Translations under genes and position numbers: made by a program
Source of the DNA: Bryobacterales bacterium
GTDB lineage: Bacteria > Acidobacteriota > Terriglobia > Bryobacterales > Bryobacteraceae
Assembly (NCBI GenBank): GCA_003132865.1
Contig: PKYZ01000394.1
Coordinates: 1 to 39,279, forward strand
DNA length: 39,279 bases
Reading direction: 5' to 3'
Shown here: positions 8,390-16,998 of the stretch, piece by piece
Layout of the letters: each line of letters begins with the position of its first letter
Position numbering within the stretch: position 1 is the stretch's first letter
Notes under the pieces: model-generated
What the model was told of the DNA's origin: nothing
Database searches by the model: none
What the model saw: only the letters and a program-made list of their open reading frames with translations

Positions 8390-9006
8390 TGAATCCAACC
8401 TGGCTGGATTGGGCCCGGCGCTTGCAGGCGATCGCGCAAAGCGGTCTCGCCTATTCGCCGAACCAATACGATCTCGATCGCTACGAGGCCGTGCGTGAAA
8501 TCGCGGCCGAGATGATGGCCGCCGGATCAGCCAGCTCCGTCGCGCCCATCCGCGACCTTTTTGCCGGCCAGACTGGCTACGCCACACCCAAGGTTGACAT
8601 GCGCGCTGCCGTGTTCCGCGAAAACAGGATTCTGCTCGTTCAGGAAAGCGAAGACGGCGCCTGGTCGCTGCCCGGCGGATGGGCCGATGTGGGCGAGTCG
8701 CCCGCCGAGGCCACCGTGCGCGAAGTGCGCGAGGAATCCGGCTACGAAACGCGCGCGGTGAAACTGCTGGCCGTGTACGACCGCAATCGCCACGGCCACC
8801 CGCCCATCCCGTTCCACGCTTACAAGCTCTTCTTCCGGTGCGAGCTGATCGGCGGCGAGCCGGCGCTGAGCAACGAAACCACTGGCGTCGATTGGTTCGG
8901 CGAAGACAGGCTGCCGCCCCTGTCAACCATGCGCGTCACGGCCGCGCAGATCCGCCGCTTCTTCGAGCATTACCGGAATCCAAAGTGGCCCACGGATTTC
9001 GATTGA
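8389..9006 (+). CDS. NUDIX hydrolase with N-terminal Nudix_hydro_N domain
   Basis: The start is the ATG that overlaps the tsaB stop (TGATG), giving 205 residues. Residues 1-50 match the helical N-terminal domain found in a subset of NUDIX enzymes (WLDWARRLQAIAQSGLAY ... RYEAVREIAAEM). The NUDIX box is complete: G-x5-E-x7-R-E-V-x-E-E-S-G-Y, seen as GWADVGESPAEA followed by TVREVREESGY. It should hydrolyse a nucleoside diphosphate derivative with a divalent metal; the substrate is not predictable. The same frame stays open well upstream, but that part is opposite tsaB coding and not real. A strong hairpin follows 13 bases after the stop. Confidence 0.92.
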   Translation: MNPTWLDWARRLQAIAQSGLAYSPNQYDLDRYEAVREIAAEMMAAGSASSVAPIRDLFAGQTGYATPKVDMRAAVFRENRILLVQESEDGAWSLPGGWADVGESPAEATVREVREESGYETRAVKLLAVYDRNRHGHPPIPFHAYKLFFRCELIGGEPALSNETTGVDWFGEDRLPPLSTMRVTAAQIRRFFEHYRNPKWPTDFD

Positions 9007-9019
9007 GTAAACCAGTGGC

Positions 9020-9058
9020 GCGCGCTTCAACGCGCTGCTGTGGGCTTCAGCTCACAGC
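9020..9058. terminator. Double hairpin after the NUDIX gene (REP-like / terminator)
   Basis: Two consecutive stem-loops: GCGCG...CGCGC (9020-9035) and GCTGTGGGC-ttca-GCTCACAGC (9037-9058, one wobble pair). There is no T-run, so it may be a REP-type element or an mRNA-stabilising end rather than a classical terminator. The ttca loop recurs in the hairpins at 39144-39171. Confidence 0.5.
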
Positions 9059-9149
9059 TTGGACGGCGAGCCGCACTGCCTAAATCGTAGGGCAGGCCAT
9101 CTTCCATGCGTTTCTTGAAGGTGTCGCCGGATATGCCGGATATGGCGCC

Positions 9150-9165
9150 TGCGATACGTATCGCA
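9150..9165. promoter_or_regulatory. Distal palindromic operator of the toxin-antitoxin operon
   Basis: TGCGATACGTATCGCA is a perfect 16-bp palindrome about 120 bp before the antitoxin start. Its half-site GCGATAC is the same as in the operator at 9253-9273, so the same repressor should bind both. Confidence 0.6.
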
Positions 9166-9252
9166 AGGCTTGAGTTGGCCATTCTCGTGAGGCGGCACCA
9201 TGCGTTGCAGCCGGCCTTTCAGGCAGGCGTGGGCGAGCGTAGCTCATCCAAA

Positions 9253-9273
9253 CTGCGATACAATGTATCGCAG
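9253..9273. promoter_or_regulatory. Proximal operator overlapping the -10 of the toxin-antitoxin operon
   Basis: Perfect inverted repeat with arms CTGCGATACA and TGTATCGCAG around one central base. TACAAT (9259-9264) inside it is a good -10 match. The Shine-Dalgarno AGGGG (9272-9276) and the ATG at 9286 follow directly. Binding of the antitoxin here would block RNA polymerase, which is the usual autorepression of such modules. Confidence 0.65.
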
Positions 9274-9285
9274 GGGTTTGATGCT

Positions 9286-9540
9286 ATGGCGACGACAATG
9301 GTTCATATCCGAGTGGACGAAAAGGTGAAGGAAGATGCCGCAAAGACGCTGGCCGCAATGGGCATGTCTGTGTCCGATGCGGTTCGCATGCTGCTTGTCC
9401 GCGTCGCAGCAGAGAAGGCCCTGCCATTCGAGGTGAGGGTTCCCAACGCAACCACGGTGAAGGCGATGCAAGCGGCGGATCGAGGCGCGGGCAAGCGCTT
9501 CAAGACTACCGGCGCGCTGTTTAAGGATTTGGGAATCTGA
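9286..9540 (+). CDS. dinJ: RelB/DinJ family antitoxin
   Basis: An 84-residue antitoxin with an N-terminal ribbon-helix-helix DNA-binding part (TMVHIRVDEKVKEDAAKTLA) and the DinJ-like continuation GMSVSDAVRMLLVRVAAEKALPF. The C-terminal tail is expected to wrap and inhibit the toxin. The start at 9286 is supported by AGGGG nine bases upstream and by the family's usual MATT/V start. An upstream extension in the same frame would run through both operators and is rejected. The toxin follows four bases after the stop. Confidence 0.9.
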   Translation: MATTMVHIRVDEKVKEDAAKTLAAMGMSVSDAVRMLLVRVAAEKALPFEVRVPNATTVKAMQAADRGAGKRFKTTGALFKDLGI

Positions 9541-9544
9541 ACGC

Positions 9545-9811
9545 GTGAGAAACCTGATTCGTGCTGCGCAATTCAGGCGCGATGTAAAACTGGCCGAACG
9601 GCGCGGAAAGAACATGTCGAAACTGCGCGAGCTGATCCTGCTACTGGTGGAGGGCGACCCCTTGCCGCCGCGATATAAAGACCACCCTCTGAGCGGCGAC
9701 TGGAAACACCATCGGGATTGCCACATCGAACCGGATTGGCTCCTGCTCTACAAAATCCACGGCGGCGACCTTCACCTGGTTCGCACAGGATCACACTCGG
9801 ACTTGTTCTAG
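9545..9811 (+). CDS. yafQ: YafQ-type mRNA interferase toxin
   Basis: An 88-residue RelE-superfamily toxin that in E. coli cuts mRNA on the ribosome. The residues known to matter in E. coli YafQ (H50, H63, D67, W68, H87, F91) appear here with a constant offset of three as H47, H60, D64, W65, H84 and F88, in the contexts KDHPLSGDW, CHIEPDWLLLYK and GSHSDLF. The active site therefore looks intact. The start is GTG at 9545, four bases after the antitoxin stop, so the pair is co-translated and repressed at 9253-9273. Confidence 0.93.
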   Translation: MRNLIRAAQFRRDVKLAERRGKNMSKLRELILLLVEGDPLPPRYKDHPLSGDWKHHRDCHIEPDWLLLYKIHGGDLHLVRTGSHSDLF

Positions 9812-9829
9812 ATTCGAGTCCGGCTCAGC

Positions 9830-9926
9830 CCTGCGGCTGAAATGCGTGTCGGACGGAGGCGCTGCTTCGTTCATTTGGAATCCCCACAAGCAGCGCCTGT
9901 CATCTCCCATCGGCTGTCAATGGGAG
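9830..9926. terminator. Cluster of three stem-loops between convergent genes
   Basis: Hairpins TCAGCC-ctgc-GGCTGA near 9826-9841, AGGCGCTGCTT...AAGCAGCGCCT (9857-9867 with 9888-9898) and CTCCCAT...ATGGGAG (9904-9910 with 9920-9926) lie between the toxin stop and the hydrolase stop on the other strand. They are placed to end transcription from both sides. No clear T-tract is seen. Confidence 0.5.
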
Positions 9927-9937
9927 CACTCACACAC

Positions 9938-11923
9938 TCAGCGCGTCACAAAATCCCACTCCGCCGACGCCCGCGCCACCACCAGCGGCACATCCCGCTC
10001 CAGCAAATACCTCTCCTTCACAAGATCGCCCGCCGCGGCTTGCACCTTATCCAGATACGCCTGCTTACCGACATACCGCTCTTCAACCGACAGCCGCGGG
10101 TCGCCCGCCTTCATCCGCTCCGCCTTCGTGCGCGCGAACGGAATAAACGATCCCGTCATGCTGTATAACTCGTCCGGCGCGCCGATCCCAGTCGAGCGCA
10201 GATTCCATCCGGTATAAGTCGCCAGTGGGACCGCCGTCGCCGGCATCCGGATGCCCGCCGTTTCGTTGCCGTCCGCATCCACCTGCGGCAACCGCATCGG
10301 GAACGCGCTCCCCACTTTGGGCGGCTCAATCGTCACAATTCCCGCACTGCGGAATTCTTCGCCATAGTCCACGTGCCAGGCCTGTTGGATGCGCGTGGGG
10401 AACTGCACGCCGGGCACCTTCGGGAACGCCACCGCGCGCAGCGGCGCCAGGCTGCCGTCCGCGATCTTCGGATAACGCGACGGCGGCGGCTCCTCGCCGT
10501 CCTTCACCCAACGGTCGAGCGCCACCAGCAGCGCGCGCAGCGTCCACCTGTAATTGTTGGGATTCGCCAGGTTTTGCGCTTCCCCGCGCTCCGGCGGAAA
10601 CGGGCTCGGTCCGTGCTGGCATCCGGCGAGGAAGTAGATGCGCGTGGTAGGCGCGATGGGCGCGTCCTTGGCCCCGTCGGGGGCGCCGTCGAGCGTAGTG
10701 TGGATGAGCGACGCCGAGCGCCCATAATACTCGTACGAAGTGTTCGTGTAGAAAATCTTGGGCACGGCCGCGGGCGGCGTGGCGTGCGTCAGCAAGCCAT
10801 CGGTGATGCCCGTCTCGGCATCGGTCTCCGCCAGATCCGTGAACGGGAAGATGTCGGTCGGATAAAAGGTATTCAGAAACGGGTGCCCGTCGCGCGAAGG
10901 CTGCGCGAAGCGGTGATTGAAACTTCCCCGCCCCGCCCCCGCCACGTGCGCCATCATGCCGTCGAAAACGCGCCGGCCCTGCTCGTCCCGATTGAACCCG
11001 TAATATACGAACGTGCGCAGGAAACGGCCGCTCTGCGAAATGCCGTACCCATACGCGCGCTTGATGAAGTCGTGATGATCGCCCAGAATCGTATCGGCCG
11101 CGATGCCGTATTTGAAGAACGAGATCAGGTCGCGCACCGCCGCCGGACCCAGCCCCACAATTGGCGGATCTTTGGACGTGTACACCAGCTCGTAGATCTT
11201 GCCGGGATCGAAGCCCGCCGGCATCACGATGTGCGTGCCGCCCTCGATGTGCCACGTCTCCCGCGCCACCGCGCGCCGCGGGCTGTCGGCATGATCGCGC
11301 ACGGTGAGCTTCAGCCCAGGATCGTCCGCGTTCATCGCCGGATAAGCAAGCTGGCCCCGGTCGCCCAGAGATTGCCGCGTCTCCTTGCGATTCAACGTGA
11401 TTTCGGAGCGCACCAGGCCCGTGATGCCCTGCGCCACGGGCGCGTAGAGCCGCAGCAAGCTGGGCCCGGGCGGCACGTCGAATTCCCAACCGAGCCACAC
11501 CAGCGTGTAGCCCTGTTCCAGCAGGAAGCCGTCGCCGAAGTCGGATTCGGTGCGCGGATCGTTCGATCCCCCCAGATCGAAAGACCCTAGCATGGCCTTC
11601 AGGCCGCGGTTCGAAACCTCGAACAGCACGGCATGATTGCCATGCTGCGGATCGCGCGGCTTCAGACAATAGAAATCGGCCGAGAACTTGACCAGCCCGT
11701 CTTCGTTCCACGGCGCCTTGGCGATATCGGCGACGATCTTGTTGGCCGGCAGATTGGGATCGACCGCGAAATACGCCTTGCCGACGATGCGCTCGTAAGG
11801 GCCGGCGGAGGCGAAAGGCTTGCCGTCCAGAACATCGCTGCGCTCGGAGACTTCGATGCGGACGAGCGCCGCCGGCAGCAAAGCGGGAAGAAGAATAGAC
11901 AGAATCCACGCGCGTTTGAGCAT
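9938..11923 (-). CDS. Secreted alpha/beta hydrolase (Abhydrolase_10-like)
   Basis: From the ATG at 11923 the protein has 661 residues and starts with a signal peptide (MLKRAWILSILLPALLPAAL). The body resembles the 'alpha/beta hydrolase domain' family common in Acidobacteriota and Sphingomonadales. It has ERSDVLDGKPF near the N-terminus and a nucleophile elbow GISQSGRFLR, the serine lying in a G-x-S-x-S-G context. There are also RDLISFFKYG and a late part with YTGWNLRS. Members are putative exported esterases with no settled substrate. A 19-residue longer frame exists but puts sequence in front of the signal peptide. It is monocistronic, convergent with the toxin-antitoxin operon and bounded downstream by hairpins. 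An imperfect hairpin (AGGCGC...GCGCCT, 11983-12002) lies upstream. Confidence 0.82.
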   Translation of the reverse strand: MLKRAWILSILLPALLPAALVRIEVSERSDVLDGKPFASAGPYERIVGKAYFAVDPNLPANKIVADIAKAPWNEDGLVKFSADFYCLKPRDPQHGNHAVLFEVSNRGLKAMLGSFDLGGSNDPRTESDFGDGFLLEQGYTLVWLGWEFDVPPGPSLLRLYAPVAQGITGLVRSEITLNRKETRQSLGDRGQLAYPAMNADDPGLKLTVRDHADSPRRAVARETWHIEGGTHIVMPAGFDPGKIYELVYTSKDPPIVGLGPAAVRDLISFFKYGIAADTILGDHHDFIKRAYGYGISQSGRFLRTFVYYGFNRDEQGRRVFDGMMAHVAGAGRGSFNHRFAQPSRDGHPFLNTFYPTDIFPFTDLAETDAETGITDGLLTHATPPAAVPKIFYTNTSYEYYGRSASLIHTTLDGAPDGAKDAPIAPTTRIYFLAGCQHGPSPFPPERGEAQNLANPNNYRWTLRALLVALDRWVKDGEEPPPSRYPKIADGSLAPLRAVAFPKVPGVQFPTRIQQAWHVDYGEEFRSAGIVTIEPPKVGSAFPMRLPQVDADGNETAGIRMPATAVPLATYTGWNLRSTGIGAPDELYSMTGSFIPFARTKAERMKAGDPRLSVEERYVGKQAYLDKVQAAAGDLVKERYLLERDVPLVVARASAEWDFVTR

Positions 11924-12086
11924 GGGAATATGGTAGTCCACTCCGGCGGGTCGCGGCGGTACGGCTGCCCCGCCGCCCACGCAGGCGCTACTTTAGGCGC
12001 CTGGCAACCAACGTGGCCAATGTCCACAGCTTTGTCCTCGATCAGCGCCAACGGCAGCACCAGACTTGCGCGGTTCAGGCCGGGGC

Positions 12087-12404
12087 CTATTGTGGAGAAG
12101 CCGCCGTGATCTCGAACGAGAGGTCCGCGGTGGAAGAGGCTGCAGGCGTAGCACTGTCCGTCACCGTGAATATGTAGCTGAGCTTCGGCGAGACCGCTGT
12201 TGGCGTGCCGCTGACGATTCCAGTGGTGGCATCCAGGGATAGCCCCACGGGCAAGTCCGGGGTCACCGACCACTTCAAGGCAGCCGTCCCACCACTGGCC
12301 TGAACGGCTTGCTTGTAAGGGGCGCCTCGCTTGCCGTTCGCGAGAGCTATCGGGGTTTTGCGTTTTACTCGATTTTTTCGTTGCAGATTACAGGGACCGG
12401 GCAA
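12087..12404 (-). pseudogene. C-terminal scrap of a protein with a putative-Ig (He_PIG) domain
   Basis: The last ~75 residues before the stop at 12087 fit one He_PIG-type domain: APYKQAVQASGGTAALKWSV, then LPVGLSLDATTGIVSGTP and YIFTVTDSATPAAS. Such domains occur as tandem modules in large surface proteins. Only one module remains, and the residues before it (MPGPCNLQRKNRVKRK) are not domain-like. I infer the 3' end of a lost larger gene. No ribosome binding site supports an independent start. Confidence 0.5.
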
Positions 12405-12448
12405 CCGGCGGTGCGGATGGGGTCACTCGAACTCGCGTTCGGACAGCG

Positions 12449-12622
12449 GGAGGCTTCCCAATCAACCTCAAGCATCTTTCTGCTGGAGGGACCGACGACT
12501 CAGCCGAACTGGAGGCAGCGCTCGATTGGCGCTTCCCGATCCTCGAAGGGCCTGTTGCGGTAGCCGGACCAGGCGTCCGCGGCTACGGGACGACCGGCTG
12601 CGTGAAGTTCATCCAGTCTTAA
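12449..12622 (+). pseudogene. Short 3' gene remnant without start codon
   Basis: A plus-strand frame of 57 codons ends at TAA 12620-12622 and reads like protein: GGFPINLKHLSAGGTDDSAE, then ALDWRFPILEGPVAVAGPG and GYGTTGCVKFIQS. No start codon or ribosome binding site precedes it. The family is not recognised. It lies head-on against the GH9 gene end and beside another scrap, which suggests deletion debris. Confidence 0.35.
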
Positions 12623-12631
12623 CGCACGCCA

Positions 12632-15553
12632 TCACTTCCACGCAGCTCCCATTACTTCCCGCCGCTGCGACATATCGCCATCCGGCACAACCACCGCTAA
12701 CCACGGCGTTTCTTGCTCCGTGATCCTGCCGCGCCACTCCAGCGTGACCGTTCCTGCGCCCTTCAGCACCACTTCCTTTTCATCGCCGCTGAACGTCAGG
12801 TTCTCCGCACGAAGCTGCAGGCGGTGAACCCCGCTGCCCCGCGCTGCCGCTTTTATCACCACCTCGCCAGTGCCAGACGTCTCCCTCGAAACCTCAAAAT
12901 CCCACGAGTGTTCCGGCCGCAGATTCAAGTTATACATCCCGCCGGGCAGGAACGTGCGCGCCATTTCCCAGCCCTTGCTGCGCACCGAGTAGCTTCCCTC
13001 CGGCAACGTGGCCCGGAACTTTCCCGTCGTCGGGTCCGACTGAACTTCGATCTTACGGCCCCAATTCTTTTCCTGAAACTCCACCGGACCGCTTGCTTCA
13101 CCCTCCACGAACGCCGGTCCCGCAAGGTCGCGCATCACTGCGATCCAGCGTCCCACCGGGTGCACCCAGACCTCCTTATAGGTCCACGTGTTTTGCACCG
13201 GCCAGTACGGCACGTCGCTGTCGCCACGGCTCTGGATGCCGACCGGCAACGACCCCACGATGTCGCCCGAAGACGGCGTGTACTGGGGCGCAAAGTCGTA
13301 TCCTTCACCCCACATCATGCTCTGCGAAAACGGATTCCGGCCGATCACCCATTCCAGTTGCTCCTGCGCAAGCTGCTCCGATTCCAGATCCCCACGCAAG
13401 TGAGACGCCAGCCCCAGCGCCTCGGTCTGCGGCAGAATCGTGCCGAATTCCCCGCGATAATCCATCCAGACGGCGAGCAGCCGCAGATAATAACCGTAAC
13501 CCAGCGGCACGCCGTTCAACACCTGCTTGCGAAACGACTCTTGCCGCGTCTCCGGCGCGTCCTTGTACTCGTCGTCTTTGTAAATCGACGCCGGCAATAC
13601 GCCATAGGGCTCCGTGTTCTTGGCCATGCTCTTCAGGTATTCCGAGTGCAGCGTCACCGCGAAATACCATTTCATCCAGTCCGGATGATTTGGTAAGGCG
13701 TCGCAGAGCTGCGTTAATGCGAGAATCGGCGCGTTCTCGCGGCCGCGATGGACGTAGTGCAGAATGCGATCCTTCGCCGGACTGGTGTAGAAGAATCCCA
13801 GCATGGGCGTGGTCCAGGCCGGCCTCTTGCGCTCCTGCGAGTCGAGGATTACTCGCGCCAATTCCACCGCCTTATCGGCATAGCGTTGGTTCCCCGTGGC
13901 GCGCCACAGTTGTACCGAAGCGAGCACGCCCTCGGAAGCAATCTCGTGCACCACTCCGTTGGAATCGAAGGCGACATGGAAGCGTTCAGGGGATGGCGGG
14001 CCCGCCTTGGCCATGCCCTCCACCGCGAACTCCCAGTCCGCTTCCGCCATCCTGAGCGAATATGCGGCCAGTCTGGGATCGCTATCCTTCAGCACGCGTG
14101 CAGCAATGGCTTCGGCCGCCGACGCCAGGAAGTTAACGAACGGGTCGTTCTTCGCTGTCGCCGTCACATCGTCAAACGTGCCGAGGATGCCATCGGTCCG
14201 CCGGCTGTTGACGGACCCTGCGTTGCGATAACCGTCACCGAAGCTGGTCTTGAGCACCCAGTCGAGCCCCCAGCGAGCCTCTTCGATGAGGCGGTCATAC
14301 AACTGCGGATCTGCGCCTTGCGCGCTCAGCCCTTCCGCAAGACTGAACATCGCGTAAACGATGTCGCCGGTATTGCCCATGCCCTGCGTCAAATCGCCCG
14401 CATCGTGCCAGCCCCCGTTTATGATAATCCGTTTGTCCCCGTGCACCGCCTGCCAATCGCGGTGGCACACGCCGTGAACGCCGGGGATCGCCATGCCGCA
14501 GCGCTCTACGTAAAAGAAGTTGAGCGCCTTCAGAGTCGTGTCGCGCCAGACGTCCGTGGCGATGCGAAATGGACGGGTGGATTCCCCGCCGGCATCGATC
14601 CGATACAAGCCGGGTTGCTGAACCTCCGAAAAGTCCATCACCTGGAAAGCCCCCAGACCTGTCTTCACGGTCTGCAACGGCTTGGAAAGGACTGCCTGCC
14701 CGGTTGTCTGATCGATCAACTGAAATTCACCGGCGATGAGGTCGCTGGCGATGGCCGTTTTCCGGCCGCCCGGCTGGTAGCCGGTGTGGCTGTACGAAAT
14801 GCGTCCGGGCCAGACGGCCCAACCTTCGATGTAATCCGGATCGACCTGCTGCAATTCCAGACGGTCGAAATAAAAGGTGGCCGTATCGGCGGCCTCGGGC
14901 TCGTTGCCCGCCATGTAATAGGCGAAGTTGAGCGCCGTGATCTTGTCTCGCGCCACATTGCCGATCTCCCACACGACATGGTTCCATTCGTGATTGCGCA
15001 GAACTACGTTCGTCTCCCCCTCCTGTCCGAAGGCAGCCGGCACTTTCACAACGCCGTCGTTATGAAGCGCGAGTCCAAGAGCGGTCACATACGCGCCGAC
15101 GCAATCGGGATAAATCCACACAGAGATGCGATTGGAGTTGCTCCAGTTCTCACCGTCAAAGCGGCGCGTAACGCCGGTTTCTCCCCATCCCCGGCCGTTT
15201 GCCGGTCCCGGTACGTTCCACTTCGTCGGCGTACGCAGGCGGAGCGAGTTGCCGGCGTTGCGGGATCGCTCCTTGGTCAGCGACATTTCAGCGGTCACGG
15301 TTTGGGATCGGGAAACCTGAGCGTTGACACGCGAGTCCACCACAGCCGCCGGGTTGTTCGTGAACGCCGTCCAATTATCGAGGCTGCTCATGTCGTCCAA
15401 CAGGCGGCTGGCGAGCACTTTCTTGTTGAGCCAACGATACGAAGCGGAATCCTGAAAGTTTGCCGTTAATGGAGGCGGCCCTGGAATCTGGGCGGGGACG
15501 ACGGTTCCCATCGCGAGGAGCAGAACGAATCGTGAGTACGGAGGCATGGTCAT
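12632..15553 (-). CDS. Secreted multidomain glycoside hydrolase family 9 protein
   Basis: 973 residues, starting at the ATG (15553) that overlaps the upstream stop by four bases (ATGA), with CAGGA about eight bases upstream. A signal peptide covers about residues 1-22. Residues 40-240 look like a carbohydrate-binding beta-sandwich (TATFYFDRLELQQVD). Residues 250-335 look like the CelD_N Ig-like domain preceding GH9 barrels (GYQPGGRKTAI ... PGLYRIDAGG). The (alpha/alpha)6 catalytic domain follows, with the GH9 hallmark GGWHDAGD (380-387) holding the catalytic base aspartates. A later GRNPFSQSMMWGEG and WTYKEVWVHP hold the probable acid Glu. The last ~170 residues form another beta-rich domain. 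GH9 enzymes cleave beta-glucans or exo-act on amino-sugar oligomers. The coupled DUF5009 gene hints at amino-sugar glycans, an inference. Confidence 0.88.
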   Translation of the reverse strand: MTMPPYSRFVLLLAMGTVVPAQIPGPPPLTANFQDSASYRWLNKKVLASRLLDDMSSLDNWTAFTNNPAAVVDSRVNAQVSRSQTVTAEMSLTKERSRNAGNSLRLRTPTKWNVPGPANGRGWGETGVTRRFDGENWSNSNRISVWIYPDCVGAYVTALGLALHNDGVVKVPAAFGQEGETNVVLRNHEWNHVVWEIGNVARDKITALNFAYYMAGNEPEAADTATFYFDRLELQQVDPDYIEGWAVWPGRISYSHTGYQPGGRKTAIASDLIAGEFQLIDQTTGQAVLSKPLQTVKTGLGAFQVMDFSEVQQPGLYRIDAGGESTRPFRIATDVWRDTTLKALNFFYVERCGMAIPGVHGVCHRDWQAVHGDKRIIINGGWHDAGDLTQGMGNTGDIVYAMFSLAEGLSAQGADPQLYDRLIEEARWGLDWVLKTSFGDGYRNAGSVNSRRTDGILGTFDDVTATAKNDPFVNFLASAAEAIAARVLKDSDPRLAAYSLRMAEADWEFAVEGMAKAGPPSPERFHVAFDSNGVVHEIASEGVLASVQLWRATGNQRYADKAVELARVILDSQERKRPAWTTPMLGFFYTSPAKDRILHYVHRGRENAPILALTQLCDALPNHPDWMKWYFAVTLHSEYLKSMAKNTEPYGVLPASIYKDDEYKDAPETRQESFRKQVLNGVPLGYGYYLRLLAVWMDYRGEFGTILPQTEALGLASHLRGDLESEQLAQEQLEWVIGRNPFSQSMMWGEGYDFAPQYTPSSGDIVGSLPVGIQSRGDSDVPYWPVQNTWTYKEVWVHPVGRWIAVMRDLAGPAFVEGEASGPVEFQEKNWGRKIEVQSDPTTGKFRATLPEGSYSVRSKGWEMARTFLPGGMYNLNLRPEHSWDFEVSRETSGTGEVVIKAAARGSGVHRLQLRAENLTFSGDEKEVVLKGAGTVTLEWRGRITEQETPWLAVVVPDGDMSQRREVMGAAWK

Positions 15554-16773
15554 AGTTGCATCCTGAGACGCATCTTCGTTAACAATCCGGAGAGAGCCAA
15601 GATGAAAGCGGTAAAGAAGCATGCAAGGAACACTCCTGAGGCGCCTGCCGATCCTTCGCCGGAGAGGCGTTGGATCAGCGGAATTACCGAGCAGATCCAA
15701 GGCAGGAGATAGGTAAGCAGAGTGTTGGAGCCGGCGGGCTTGACGAAACCCGCCCAGGCGGCGACGCGCTTGATGTCGACAATATAGTACAGGGCCAGCA
15801 GGATCGCCACGCTCGAGGATTCCGAAAAGAGGCACCAGGTGGGCGTCGCGTGGTTTTTCGAAATACCGAGCGGCATCAGCGCCACCCCCCCGGCAAAGAG
15901 AATGACCGCGAAGGCCGCGGACCAAAAGAATTTGCTCTTTAGGGTTGCCGCAACGGACGCATCAAACAACATGAACGAGAAAACCACGCCGGCCATGACG
16001 ATGGATGCCAAGGCTCCATCCGCGAGCGGCCAGAAATAGAGCGGCACATGCCGTAGCATGGGAAGGGCTCCCAGCTTTGAAGCCGTGTTCATGACATTCA
16101 AGCCGACGAACGCGCCGGCGAACCACCAGAATGTTTTGGGAAGAACGAGATAGATAATCCCCGCGCAGAGATAGGCGAAGCCGATCAGGCCGAGGATTTC
16201 GGGATAACCCATGTCGAGGCCGGAGACCCCGCCAGTAGCGGTTTTTCTCCGGAAGATTGCAACTAAGACGATCAGGAGAACGAAACCGCTGGCCTTCAAG
16301 GATCTGTAGAGCGACCGGTGCGTGCCGGATTTCGGATAGACGCTCCAGGACAGAAGAATTCCGGCGAATGCCAGGAGATCCCACGTTTGAACGCCGACAC
16401 CGGTCAGTTGCGGATCGAGGTTCTGCAGGTTAGCGAGGATGTACCCTATCGCGACAAGGCTGAGCGAGCGGACCATGACGTGTTTCAGCACATCGAGGTA
16501 GGAATCGCCCATGGCCAGGCGGCGGTTGATCGCCAGTGGCATGGAGATGCCGACGATGAAGAGGAATGCGGAGAAGACCATGTCGACATACGTCATGCCG
16601 CTAACCCCTTCGGGCATGTGATGGGTCCACCATGGCAGGCCTTTGACTTCTGCGACGTCGTTCACGAAGACCATTACGAGAACCGTAAGTCCCCGGAAAA
16701 TGTCAACTGACAGGATGCGTGTTACGGCGACACTAGCGTTGGCGGGTGCGATTGCGGTTGTGGATGCGTTCAT
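15550..16773 (-). CDS. DUF5009 / heparan-alpha-glucosaminide acetyltransferase-like membrane protein
   Basis: The 407-residue polytopic protein has about ten hydrophobic segments and begins, after a short N-terminus, with 'RILSVDIFRGLTVLVMVFVND', the hallmark of the DUF5009/HGSNAT-like acyltransferase family. It also has 'TYVDMVFSAFLFIVGISMPLAI'. HGSNAT moves an acetyl group across the membrane onto glucosamine ends; bacterial relatives often sit beside glycosidase genes. I chose the ATG at 16773. A GTG at 16827 would add 18 residues but has no better ribosome site. It is the first gene of an operon with the GH9 enzyme (stop and start overlap as ATGA) and diverges from the GH101-like gene. 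Substrate is unproven. Confidence 0.8.
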   Translation of the reverse strand: MNASTTAIAPANASVAVTRILSVDIFRGLTVLVMVFVNDVAEVKGLPWWTHHMPEGVSGMTYVDMVFSAFLFIVGISMPLAINRRLAMGDSYLDVLKHVMVRSLSLVAIGYILANLQNLDPQLTGVGVQTWDLLAFAGILLSWSVYPKSGTHRSLYRSLKASGFVLLIVLVAIFRRKTATGGVSGLDMGYPEILGLIGFAYLCAGIIYLVLPKTFWWFAGAFVGLNVMNTASKLGALPMLRHVPLYFWPLADGALASIVMAGVVFSFMLFDASVAATLKSKFFWSAAFAVILFAGGVALMPLGISKNHATPTWCLFSESSSVAILLALYYIVDIKRVAAWAGFVKPAGSNTLLTYLLPWICSVIPLIQRLSGEGSAGASGVFLACFFTAFILALSGLLTKMRLRMQL

Positions 16774-16900
16774 ACAGGCTATTGCCCACGCGGCACTTGC
16801 GCCTGCCAGAGAGGAGCAAGCTGGCACGTGAGTTCAACAATCCTTTCCTTCCACCGGCAGGCGTCGGTGAAGTCCAGCCGCCGGACAGGGATCGATGCCG

Positions 16901-16926
16901 TAACGATAGCACCTTGTCAATCGTTA
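16901..16926. promoter_or_regulatory. Inverted repeat in the divergent glycan-locus promoter
   Basis: TAACGAT (16901-16907) and ATCGTTA (16920-16926) form perfect 7-bp arms, 19 bp centre to centre, between the divergent DUF5009 and GH101-like genes. It overlaps TTGTCA, a possible -35. It could be an operator for a regulator controlling both directions. No regulator gene is adjacent. Confidence 0.4.
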
Positions 16927-16998
16927 GCGCTGGAACACAGCCGTTCACGCGATGGGAAAGTGCAGGAAATCGGGTCTGAATATGATAATCTTCCAGGT

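Noticed and set aside
13748..15469. Long plus-strand open frame (573 codons)
   Set aside because: Antisense shadow of the GH9 gene, with no ribosome binding site, signal peptide or recognisable motif.
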